A stretch of 50,030 nucleotides of DNA, taken from positions 1-50,030 of the IMG/VR virus record IMGVR_UViG_3300030329_004005; one strand, written 5' to 3'. Both the position numbers and the translations under genes were made by a program. The notes below the pieces were generated by a model. It did not search any database. It saw only the letters and a list, made by a program, of their open reading frames with translations, and was not told the DNA's origin. This document shows positions 24,243 to 32,300 of this stretch, piece by piece; the first letter of the stretch is position 1; each line of letters begins with the position of its first letter. Origin of the DNA: a virus.

Positions 24243-24836
24243 ATGGCAATTAAAATCCATGGAAAAGACTATGTTTTAGTAAACGAAAGACTGATGTCTT
24301 TTCTTTCAGAAAATCCAAAAGCGACAATAGAAACTCAATTATATGCCTGTAATCAGATTATTGATACTTCAACAGGAGATCCATGTAATGAGTATATTGT
24401 TTTAGCAAAAATATATCCTTTACCGCAAGACGAACCTGATATTTACTATACAGGATTGGCTGCTGAAAGGGATAACAATGGTTTCATTAATAAAACTTCT
24501 GCATTAGAAAATGCTGAAACATCTGCTGTAGGTAGAGCATTAGCATTCGCAGGATATGGAAGTGATGAAAGCATTGCAAGTGCTGAAGAAGTTGTAGTAG
24601 CACAAAATAAACAGAAAACATTTAACCCTACTGTTACTTCTTTAGATAAATTAGATCGTAGTATGAATGAATGTAAGTCCTTATTATTGTTAGACGATGA
24701 TTTCGTTAAACGATATAGGGCTAAAAGAACAGCTGGAATGACAAAAGTTCAGGTTCAAGAAACTCAATTATACTTCGATAAAATCATAAGTTCAAATAAA
24801 AAAGAAGGGGGAACGAATGACAAAAAATCCAAATGA
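24243..24836 (+). CDS. Putative single-strand annealing / recombination protein
   Basis: A 197-residue protein with AGGAG before the ATG. The segment TSALENAETSAVGRALAFAG followed by YGSDESIASAEEV is a widespread phage signature that I associate with ERF/Rad52-like annealing proteins, where a Ser-Ala-x-x-Arg-Ala-Leu helix lies in the core fold. The first 90 residues are alpha/beta (YVLVNERLMSFLSENP...). The C-terminal 60 residues are polar and probably flexible. It leads an operon with an SSB-like protein, primase-helicase and resolvase, consistent with a role in recombination-dependent replication. The family assignment is tentative. Confidence 0.5.
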   Translation: MAIKIHGKDYVLVNERLMSFLSENPKATIETQLYACNQIIDTSTGDPCNEYIVLAKIYPLPQDEPDIYYTGLAAERDNNGFINKTSALENAETSAVGRALAFAGYGSDESIASAEEVVVAQNKQKTFNPTVTSLDKLDRSMNECKSLLLLDDDFVKRYRAKRTAGMTKVQVQETQLYFDKIISSNKKEGGTNDKKSK

Positions 24837-25140
24837 TCTTACAAAACAAATAACAGATCATCATCGTTTATATGAAGCATGTGATATGATTTATACAAAT
24901 AAACTTGATCATACAATAGTTAATTTAGGCGATAAAGGAACATTCTTTATGATTAGAGCATTAGAAACTGGTAATGAAAATAACAGGCTTGTTCATAAAG
25001 ATACAACTTCACAATTAATAGATGATGCAATAGATGCTGAAAACTTTAGTCGTGAAGAATATTATAGAGAAAGAAACCAAGATCATTCAATGGACAATAT
25101 GCCTGTTGGTGATCCTACAATGGAAGGGGAGTTGACATAA
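24817..25140 (+). CDS. Hypothetical protein (107 aa) in the replication operon
   Basis: A 107-residue acidic protein starting MTKNPNDLTKQITDHHRLYE, with GGGGGAA 4 nt upstream. It overlaps the previous gene by 20 nt and the next by one base (TAATG). The N-terminal 65 residues look globular and the C-terminal 45 are polar and acidic. No family recognised; tight packing suggests function with the annealing and SSB-like proteins. Confidence 0.6.
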   Translation: MTKNPNDLTKQITDHHRLYEACDMIYTNKLDHTIVNLGDKGTFFMIRALETGNENNRLVHKDTTSQLIDDAIDAENFSREEYYRERNQDHSMDNMPVGDPTMEGELT

Positions 25141-25661
25141 TGGCAATTACAGGAACAAAAATAGAAAATAATGGATCATCTAATAAAGGATACTTTGTAA
25201 ATAAATGTAGAATAGTAGGTGCAGAACAATTAGAATCTCAATATAGTGATACAAGTATAAAATTAACTTTAGAAGATGATAGAAATCAATTTCAATATAC
25301 ATGTTTTATAAATCAAAACTATGAAAAAGATACTAATGGAGTAGTAACAGGATTAAAATTTCCTGATAATTTAAATACATTATATCTTGCAGCAAAAAAA
25401 GATCTTAATGTTTCTGATGTTGGAGAAGCTAATTTAGCAGAATTGGCAAATGCACAAGTTGCTTGTATTAGTTATGAATCAACAGGGAAATATAAAAGAG
25501 CAATATGGAGCACAATGTCATCATGGGAAGATACCGATAAACTTGAAGCAAAGTTTGCTGAACAAGTAGAAAAAGGATATCCTTCTAACTTTAAGAAACC
25601 TGAATCACCAAAAGTTATGGTTGGTAATGAAGCAGTTAAAGTTGATGATTTACCATTCTAA
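25140..25661 (+). CDS. Putative single-stranded DNA-binding protein
   Basis: A 173-residue protein with a beta-rich N-terminal domain (GYFVNKCRIVGAEQLES, IKLTLEDDRNQFQYTCFIN) compatible with an OB fold, a helical middle, and a C-terminal tip KVDDLPF, matching the acidic, Phe-terminated tail of SSB proteins. The gene lies between recombination and primase-helicase genes, where phage SSBs are usual. It would protect single-stranded DNA and recruit partners through its tail. The OB fold is inferred, not demonstrated. Confidence 0.6.
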   Translation: MAITGTKIENNGSSNKGYFVNKCRIVGAEQLESQYSDTSIKLTLEDDRNQFQYTCFINQNYEKDTNGVVTGLKFPDNLNTLYLAAKKDLNVSDVGEANLAELANAQVACISYESTGKYKRAIWSTMSSWEDTDKLEAKFAEQVEKGYPSNFKKPESPKVMVGNEAVKVDDLPF

Positions 25662-25921
25662 TGAAAGCAAAAGAGATTATCTTATTGTGGATAGAAAATA
25701 AATATCGTTCTACTAATAAATACTTTTTTAGTTTTGATTTTGAGAATGAAATTGCAAACTATGGTCGATTAGCACATCAAAAAGTACATACACCAAGTAC
25801 TTATTCAAGAGCATTTAGAGCAATTCGTTCAAGTAATGATTTAACTAAAAGAGGTTTAGAATTAGAAGAAATTGAACACACTAATAAAAAGAGTAAAGGA
25901 TGGAGAATCAAGAAAATATAA
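25661..25921 (+). CDS. Hypothetical small basic protein (86 aa)
   Basis: An 86-residue basic protein starting MKAKEIILLWIENKYRSTNK, coupled by a one-base overlap to the SSB-like gene and overlapping the primase-helicase gene by 22 nt. Residues 40-70 (HTPSTYSRAFRAIRSSNDLT) look like a recognition helix after a turn, so a small winged-helix-like DNA-binding protein is plausible. No family named. Confidence 0.55.
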   Translation: MKAKEIILLWIENKYRSTNKYFFSFDFENEIANYGRLAHQKVHTPSTYSRAFRAIRSSNDLTKRGLELEEIEHTNKKSKGWRIKKI

Positions 25922-27690
25922 TAGAAATAGTCCCAGGATTAATTACTAATCGTGGTAAAACTATGAATTTAGAAAATTACGATCAGTATATGAAGGACAA
26001 TTCATGGAAAGATGAATTATATAGATCCTATTATTCATTCGATAAAACATTCGAATCCCATGTTAAAGAGAATGGATCAGTCAAAGGATTTAAAGGTCTT
26101 ACATATATTGATCGTATTATCATAGATTTAGATAAGGGAGATATTGATGATAATTCTTTCAATGGATATGTATTAAATTGCATATCTGACATACTTGAAA
26201 AAGGAGTTATGGGGGAAGACATTAATATTTGGTTCTCTGGCACTGGATATCACATTGAATTATTAAATGTTTTTGGTTTACAGCCAAGTAAGGAATTGAA
26301 TGAAAAATTGAAATGGACAATGAAAAAACATTTTGATTTTGGAGATTCCATTTACGATAAAGCAAGAATAATTCGTTCCAATTGGAGTTTAAATAGAAAA
26401 ACAAATCTATTTAAAATCTGGATTCCTTTGCAGTTGTTGCATGAATTAACTTTTGAACAAGTTAAGAAAGCAGCAGAGTCTAAAGATAACTACATGGAGT
26501 TAGTTGATAAACATGAAAACTTTTTCGAAAGTTTGAATGATTCCAGTTATGTAGAACAACCTTATCTACAATCTATGATAGTAGCATCACCTACTGTTGT
26601 TACAAATGGCAATAGTCATAAAGCAGACGTTTCAACAGTTGTATCATGTATGCAACATGTATTCAATGAAGGGCCTGTAAAAGGCTCAAGAAACATGAAG
26701 GTAATGCGTATGTCCAGTTCTTACAAAAGAGCTGGCATTCCTTTCCTTGTAACATTAAATGGTATGTTAACATGGTCAAAAGATAGTATATCTGACGATG
26801 AAATAACAAGAACAGTAACTAATATATATGAAGAGAATTACCAATATGGTTGTTCAGATCATATCATGGCAGAATACTGTGATCCAAAATGTGTATACTT
26901 TAAAAGAAAAGATTATACACAAGAGATTAAGAATATTACACAATTAGAACAAAGTTTAAGAGATTATGTTAAAAATGATCTAACATCTAAATCAATTGAC
27001 TTATCTAGTATTTGGAATGTTCCTCAATACCATTTAAAACCTGGAGAATTAATAATTTTCTCAGGAGATACAGGGTTAGGAAAGTCTGCATTCGTGCAGA
27101 ATATAATAACACATTGTAAAAAAGATACATTGTTTCTATCATTAGAAATGAAAGAACAGTTAACATTTAGAAGATTTATTCAGATATTATTGAAGAAAAA
27201 TGAAAAATATGTTAGTAACTTATTTAAAACAGATCCTGATATAACATTTGAAGAAGATCTTAAGCATGTTAATATTATGTCTATAGCACCAAGAGTAGAA
27301 GCTATCAAAAAGGTAGTTGCAGAAATGGAACCTACTATATTGGTAGTAGATACTACTGATGAATTACAAGTTGATTTTGTAAGAGGAGAAATTGAAAAAC
27401 AAAATATCATTATAGATAATTTGAAACAAATTGCTCAAAAGAACAATATAGTTATTATTGCTATACATCATATGAATAAGATGAGTGCAGTAAATAATAC
27501 TATTAATGTTCATTCTCTTAAAGGATCATCTAATATAGTTCAAAAAGCAGACAAAGTTCTTGTAATCAAAGGAAATCGAAATGAAACAGTAAGAACAATA
27601 TGTTCTGAAAAATCAAGAGATGAAGCACGATTTGAAATGACTGCTAACTTTGATGGAGAAACAATGACTTTTTCACAAATTACATTTTAA
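25900..27690 (+). CDS. Bifunctional primase-helicase
   Basis: A 596-residue protein. The N-terminal half has archaeo-eukaryotic-primase-like motifs: IIIDLDKGD (D76, D78), WFSGTGYHIE (111-120, H118) and ARIIRSNWSLNRKT (155-168). A Cys/His group (CSDH...CDPKC, about 315-330) may bind zinc. The C-terminal half is a DnaB/RecA-type helicase: HLKPGELIIFSGDTGLGKSA with Walker A at 389-396, LSLEMKE, Walker B ILVVDTTDE (D484), IIAIHHMNK and SGSSN-like KGSSNIVQKADKV. It would unwind and prime the phage replication fork. The ATG at 25900 overlaps the previous gene; its ribosome-binding site is poor. Confidence 0.85.
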   Translation: MENQENIIEIVPGLITNRGKTMNLENYDQYMKDNSWKDELYRSYYSFDKTFESHVKENGSVKGFKGLTYIDRIIIDLDKGDIDDNSFNGYVLNCISDILEKGVMGEDINIWFSGTGYHIELLNVFGLQPSKELNEKLKWTMKKHFDFGDSIYDKARIIRSNWSLNRKTNLFKIWIPLQLLHELTFEQVKKAAESKDNYMELVDKHENFFESLNDSSYVEQPYLQSMIVASPTVVTNGNSHKADVSTVVSCMQHVFNEGPVKGSRNMKVMRMSSSYKRAGIPFLVTLNGMLTWSKDSISDDEITRTVTNIYEENYQYGCSDHIMAEYCDPKCVYFKRKDYTQEIKNITQLEQSLRDYVKNDLTSKSIDLSSIWNVPQYHLKPGELIIFSGDTGLGKSAFVQNIITHCKKDTLFLSLEMKEQLTFRRFIQILLKKNEKYVSNLFKTDPDITFEEDLKHVNIMSIAPRVEAIKKVVAEMEPTILVVDTTDELQVDFVRGEIEKQNIIIDNLKQIAQKNNIVIIAIHHMNKMSAVNNTINVHSLKGSSNIVQKADKVLVIKGNRNETVRTICSEKSRDEARFEMTANFDGETMTFSQITF

Positions 27691-27698
27691 GGATATAT

Positions 27699-28031
27699 AT
27701 GGCACATAAAAATAAAATACGTGGAAATAACCTTGAAAGAGAATGTGTTAATTTAGCAAAAGAAGAAGGGCTCTCTGCAAAGAGAGCCTATGCTTCTGAT
27801 GGAAGATCTTTAGGTAAATCTGAAGTTGTTGATGTCATTGTTGAAAATGTATGCATTCAAGCAAAAAGAAGAAAAAAAATTGCACAATGGTTATATCCTG
27901 ATTTCCATGGAGATGACGTAGACATGGTAGTAACAAGAATGGATAGAAAAGAACCTCTTGCTATACTACCATATAAGGAATGGCTTAAATTAATTAAACT
28001 GAAAGGGGAAGTAACGAATGAAGATCAGTAA
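27699..28031 (+). CDS. Holliday-junction-resolvase-like nuclease
   Basis: A 110-residue protein with the order of a PD-(D/E)xK fold: RGNNLERECVNLAKEEGL (E13), AKRAYASDGRSLG, then EVVDVIVENVCIQAKRRKK with D45 and Q54-A-K56. The N-terminal Gly-Asn-x-x-Glu-Arg and the Ser-Asp-Gly-Arg-Ser loop are common in small phage resolvase-like nucleases that resemble archaeal Hjc. Gln replaces the usual second Glu. It likely resolves branched replication or recombination DNA before packaging. It follows the primase-helicase gene by 8 nt. Confidence 0.7.
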   Translation: MAHKNKIRGNNLERECVNLAKEEGLSAKRAYASDGRSLGKSEVVDVIVENVCIQAKRRKKIAQWLYPDFHGDDVDMVVTRMDRKEPLAILPYKEWLKLIKLKGEVTNEDQ

Positions 28032-28188
28032 AGAAGAAATGAATGCAATAATGTCACTTGCACAAAAAATTATCAAAGAACAAGATAATTTAAAAAAAAG
28101 TGATAAAGAAATAATAAGAAGTTCAGAAGATTATCATGATATGACTGATTATATGGCACCTGAGAAATGTGAGGGATGCAATGACTAA
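28018..28188 (+). CDS. Hypothetical small protein (56 aa)
   Basis: A 56-residue frame starting MKISKEEMNAIMSLAQKIIK, with AAAGGGGAAG 6 nt upstream and a 14-nt overlap with the resolvase-like gene. It ends CEGCND with a CxxC pair. Helical N-terminus; no family recognised. Confidence 0.55.
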   Translation: MKISKEEMNAIMSLAQKIIKEQDNLKKSDKEIIRSSEDYHDMTDYMAPEKCEGCND

Positions 28189-28345
28189 AAATAAAAAGTC
28201 AGATAATTACTTGGATTTATTTAATCCAGGAGAACTCTTGGTAATAAAGACTGCTTTACTTAATTTTAGAAAAGCACCTTTTGTATCAAAAACAGAGTTA
28301 ATAATTATTGAAGAATTATTAACTAGAATTAACGAAGAAAACTAG
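28181..28345 (+). CDS. Hypothetical small protein (54 aa)
   Basis: A 54-residue frame starting MTKNKKSDNYLDLFNPGELL, overlapping the previous gene by 8 nt, with GAGGGATGCA serving as ribosome-binding region. The second half forms two short helices (KTALLNFRK, LIIIEELLTRI). No family recognised. Confidence 0.55.
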   Translation: MTKNKKSDNYLDLFNPGELLVIKTALLNFRKAPFVSKTELIIIEELLTRINEEN

Positions 28346-28357
28346 AAGGGAAATTAT

Positions 28358-28663
28358 ATGAATGATGAAGACTATTATAGTCTATTAGAAGGGATTAATG
28401 GTTCTGATGAAGGGCATATTATAAGTAAAGAAGAAGATCAATTAAGAAATTGGAAAAGAATAGAACATGGAAATGTTATTGGATGGGAAGATGTAGATGA
28501 AATATGGTGCACATCATGTGGATCAGCAGCAGATCCAAAATATCATAATCATATAACTATAGAAGATTATAAATTAATGGAAATAGTTGCTTATTGTCCT
28601 CATTGTGAAGATCACCATGAATTTGAACCAGAACTTGAGGAATGGGATGAAAAAAGAGTATAA
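28358..28663 (+). CDS. Small zinc-ribbon protein (101 aa)
   Basis: A 101-residue acidic protein with two cysteine pairs, WCTSCGS near residue 51 and YCPHCEDHH near residue 80, forming a likely zinc ribbon. AAGGGAAA precedes the ATG. The very acidic C-terminus (EFEPELEEWDEKR) suggests DNA mimicry or protein binding. A transcription-factor or nuclease-inhibitor role is possible; nothing specific is known. Confidence 0.6.
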   Translation: MNDEDYYSLLEGINGSDEGHIISKEEDQLRNWKRIEHGNVIGWEDVDEIWCTSCGSAADPKYHNHITIEDYKLMEIVAYCPHCEDHHEFEPELEEWDEKRV

Positions 28664-28844
28664 AGATAAAGATATTAATTCGATGATACTATTTCTTCGA
28701 ATTAATAAACATGCAGAAATACAATATATAGATAATGATAATAATAAAACTTTTTATGATTATATGTCAAGAAGCACTTTAACAAGAAACCAGTTAGTTT
28801 CAGCTGCTTTAGATAAAAACTGGAAAGAAGATTGGAGAAAGTAA
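28647..28844 (+). CDS. Hypothetical small protein (65 aa)
   Basis: A 65-residue protein starting MKKEYKDKDINSMILFLRIN; the ATG at 28647 is preceded by GAGGAA, while in-frame upstream starts lie deep in the previous gene. It overlaps that gene by 17 nt. The motif TLTRNQLVSAALDKNWKEDW near the end is helical. No family recognised. Confidence 0.5.
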   Translation: MKKEYKDKDINSMILFLRINKHAEIQYIDNDNNKTFYDYMSRSTLTRNQLVSAALDKNWKEDWRK

Positions 28845-29047
28845 TGAAAGGCCAAACTTATGATAAAAATAATAATCCTATAAAAAAGGATTTTAATATT
28901 GAACAAGATGCAAAATGGAGACAAGAAGCATTAGAGTGGTTTAATAAAAAATATGGAGCATGGTATTATTTTACTAGTGTTCCTGTATTAAAAAGAAAAT
29001 CATGGATAGAACAATTTAGAAAAGAATATAGGTTGATAGAACAATGA
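28844..29047 (+). CDS. Hypothetical small protein (67 aa)
   Basis: A 67-residue protein starting MKGQTYDKNNNPIKKDFNIE. Its ATG overlaps the previous stop (TAATG) with GGAG 6 nt upstream. It is rich in Trp, Tyr and Lys (WFNKKYGAWYYFTS). No family recognised; part of the same tightly packed early unit. Confidence 0.55.
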   Translation: MKGQTYDKNNNPIKKDFNIEQDAKWRQEALEWFNKKYGAWYYFTSVPVLKRKSWIEQFRKEYRLIEQ

Positions 29048-29229
29048 GTAATAATAAAGAAATATTAGATTTAATACAAAAAAGATTAAAAATTGGTGCA
29101 GTTAAGTATGGCGAACAAGTCCCGATCGATGGATCAAGAGATAATTTAACTGAATCCATTGAAGAAGCATTGGATTTATCGGTTTATTTAGCAGCTGTGC
29201 TATTAGAATTGAAAAGAAGGGAAAAATAG
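29044..29229 (+). CDS. MazG-like nucleotide pyrophosphohydrolase-type small protein
   Basis: A 61-residue protein with the compact pattern GAVKYGEQVPIDGSRDNLTE followed by SIEEALDLSVYLAAVLLELK. This Lys-Tyr-Gly ... Glu-Glu-x-x-Asp-x-x-Tyr arrangement is common in all-alpha NTP-pyrophosphatase (MazG-like) proteins of phages. It is much shorter than full MazG, so it may be a single-helix-pair module acting as an oligomer or may have lost activity. Last gene before the terminator. Confidence 0.55.
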   Translation: MSNNKEILDLIQKRLKIGAVKYGEQVPIDGSRDNLTESIEEALDLSVYLAAVLLELKRREK

Positions 29230-29240
29230 AAGGGTGTTTG

Positions 29241-29288
29241 AAAAAAATCGTTCGAAGATGATTGTAGATCTTCGGGCGATTTTTTTTT
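29241..29288. terminator. Bidirectional intrinsic terminator between convergent arms
   Basis: 29241-29259 pairs with 29268-29286 (19 bp including two central G-U pairs) with an 8-nt loop. The stem is flanked by A7 on the left and T9 on the right, so it can terminate transcription in both directions. It lies 11 nt after the last rightward gene and 57 nt before the end of the leftward giant gene. Confidence 0.9.
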
Positions 29289-29340
29289 GGTATGAAGGTG
29301 AGGGTAGAGGGAGAAAGTGGATTCTAGGGGTGTTTTCGTG
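29289..29340 (+). other. Purine-rich G-run tract at the convergence point
   Basis: In a genome of about 30% G+C, this strand has repeated G-runs (GG, GGG, GGG, GG, GGGG) separated by short A/T linkers. No ORF occupies it. The tract could fold as a G-quadruplex or mark a replication or packaging signal; nothing else supports a function. Confidence 0.35.
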
Positions 29341-29345
29341 CGTTT

Positions 29346-32300
29346 TTAGCGATTTTTGTTGAATTCTTCTAATTTTTCCTTGTCTTCCCAATATTTTTCT
29401 GCTTGTTTTGATTCTCTTGTCATTCTTTGCTGTAATCTATGAATTGGAAGCCCAAATAAATTTTCAGCAAACATTACAGGATTGTCAAGTGTCTTGAATG
29501 CACTTGCACCTAGTCTTCCAAAAGGTACACTAGCAGGAAGTGTATATTGCCAATATGAATCCCAATCGCCTGTAATCCCTGCTCTTATAGGACCCAATGG
29601 TAATCTTGCTGTAGGAGGTGTTACAACAGCAAGTGGTGATAAAGCAGGAACACCATATGGATTGTAGAATGCTTTTCTTTTTTCTTCATCATCACCATAT
29701 AGTAATTGAACAATATCTTCTAACCAACCAAAAGGTGGTGCTAATGCATGTTCAAATAATGAAGAAAAGAATACTGAAGCTAAACCTAATTGTACTACAG
29801 CAATATTAGTCATTCTTCTTAATCTTTTTGTTGCTTCCATATCTTTTACAAATCTTGCAGCATCTGCATCTTTCTTTGCAAAATGCCATCTTCTTAAAGA
29901 GTTCCAAGTAAATGGATGGAATCTTGTCATCATTTTACCTAATGGAGTATTAGCAACATGTGGTCTTCTAGTAGCATGATAAATAAATTGAGATCTTTCT
30001 ACAATCATTCTTGCATAGTCCCATACAAAATCTCTATTGATTATTCTATCTTTACCAAAAGGATCACCTGTTACATTCATTTCATTTAATGCTTTTTTAT
30101 ATGCAGCAATAGCAGTATGAGTACGTAATAACATTTCAGAATGTCTCATAAATAAAGCACCATGTTTTACAATAGCATCAGATACACCATGAATATTTGA
30201 TAATTCTAAAACTGTTTTATCTACTTCTTTTGCATATCGTACTGCAGTTTCATTGGTATTATTTAATAAAGAAGGATCTTCTATAAATTTTTGTTTCATT
30301 TTTTTATTTAAATCTCTAAAGAAGTTTTTTGCTTCAGCCCCTTTAAAACGAGCATCATAAAGTGTATCCTGTTCTATAGTACCAGAAATAATACCTTTTT
30401 GAGTCATAAGCAAGTTAACATCTTCTTTAGCAGATCTAGGATTTATTTTTTCTGTTGTAAATTGTCCAGGATTTCTTGGATCTGGTCTTTGAAATTCTTC
30501 ACCTCTTAATATATTTACTCTGTCTTCATGTCTAATACTTGATTTCCAATGATCAAATCCAACATCTCCAATGATATTAGCTTCACCACTATAAACATTA
30601 GTCATCCATGCTTTAGGGTGATATAATAAAGATAATAAATTATATTTACCTTCCCATCTTGCTAAAGTATTCATTGATGTTCTTAAAGCTCTTCTTCTTG
30701 TATCAATATCTTCAGGTAAATCTTTAAGATTGATAATTCTTCCTAATCCAAATTTTTTAGCCCTACGATTAAGCCATTCCATTGCATCTGTTGAAGCACT
30801 TTCACTAGTATAAAAAGCAGGATTTGTAGAAAAAGTATAATTCAATGGACGAACTGTATACTGTTTAAAGAAACCTATTTTATCAATATTCTTAGGATCA
30901 ACTTGTTCTTGAAGGTTTATAACTCTTTGTTCATGAACTTTTGATTCAAAGTTTGCTTTTACAGCAGCATCATCTGGTTTTGGACCCATTTTAAATACTT
31001 GGTTGTTTATCCAAGATAATATTTTTTGTTCACCTTCCATTTTGTATTTTTTAGGTGCTGTAGCAAGTCCTGCTCCTAATTCTCCTATTACTTTTATTTT
31101 TTTGTAATCACCTTTATTAAAAGTTTTAATAATAGTATTTATATCTTCTTGAACAAGTTTTTCTATTTTAGGTCTATCAGCATCAGTAAAATATGATTCT
31201 TTCTTTTTATCAGGTGACCATTTTGTTCTAACTCCTATTGCATTAGATAGTCCTCTTATTTCTGCAGATCCACCAGTTCCTTTTCTAGCATTATTATCTC
31301 CAAAGACCCATAAGGTATCTTTTGCTTTACCTACATATCCTTTTAAATTAGTTATTTTTTTTGCTGGTTTAAAGGGTTCTACTACTATAGGTTTCTTTTG
31401 TATTTTTTTCAACTCTTCACTATAAGCACGTTTTTTCATAGCATATTGATCACCTCTACTAGGTTCAACTGTTTTTCTTAATATATCTATAAAATTTAAA
31501 TCTCTTACATATTCACCAGATAATCCTTTTCTTACCATTGCTCTAATTCCATCTATATTAAAGCTAGTAACATCATTTCTAGTCTTAATTTTTTTCCCTT
31601 TATTAGTATATTCTATATTATATAAACTATCTTCATCATTTTGTTCTGCTAATCTTTTTAACATCCCATAATGGTATTTAGTATATCCAAATTGCATAGG
31701 ATTATAAAGAGTTTCTCTATTCATCCATCCTTTCTGTGCGATTTGAACATAATTAATCCAATTTTCAGACATTTGTCCTATTTCTTTATCTTTTCTAGCT
31801 AATCTTTGAAAATCTTTAATTGCCATGTGGTTAGCTAGAAGTACCATTCTTTGGATATTGATGCTACTCATAATTTCATGATATCTAAAAGGAACACTCA
31901 TTCGTGTATCTTTGTGAGGTAAAGGGAAGGCTCCTCTTCTCATCAAAGGCCCAAAAGCTCTTCCAGGAGTAGATTTAGTTTGATAAGAATCATACATTCT
32001 AATATCGCCTTCAACTAAGGTATTTTCACGTTCTTCTATTCCTTTAACTCCAAGTCTATTTATTTGAAATTGAAGTTGATCGTATAAATGTTGTTTAATC
32101 TCTGGTTCAGTCATTTCTCCTGTTTCTAATTTCTTTTTATAATAAGGACTAAGTTGATCCATAGAAAATTGTGGTAATACTTCTTTCCCATCTTTAGTAA
32201 CTTTCTCACCTAATATCCAAGGTTCCATAACATCTTTAGAGAATTTCTTAATATTTTCTATGTCTGCTTTAATGTTTTGATGTCCTGACTGATAAGCATA

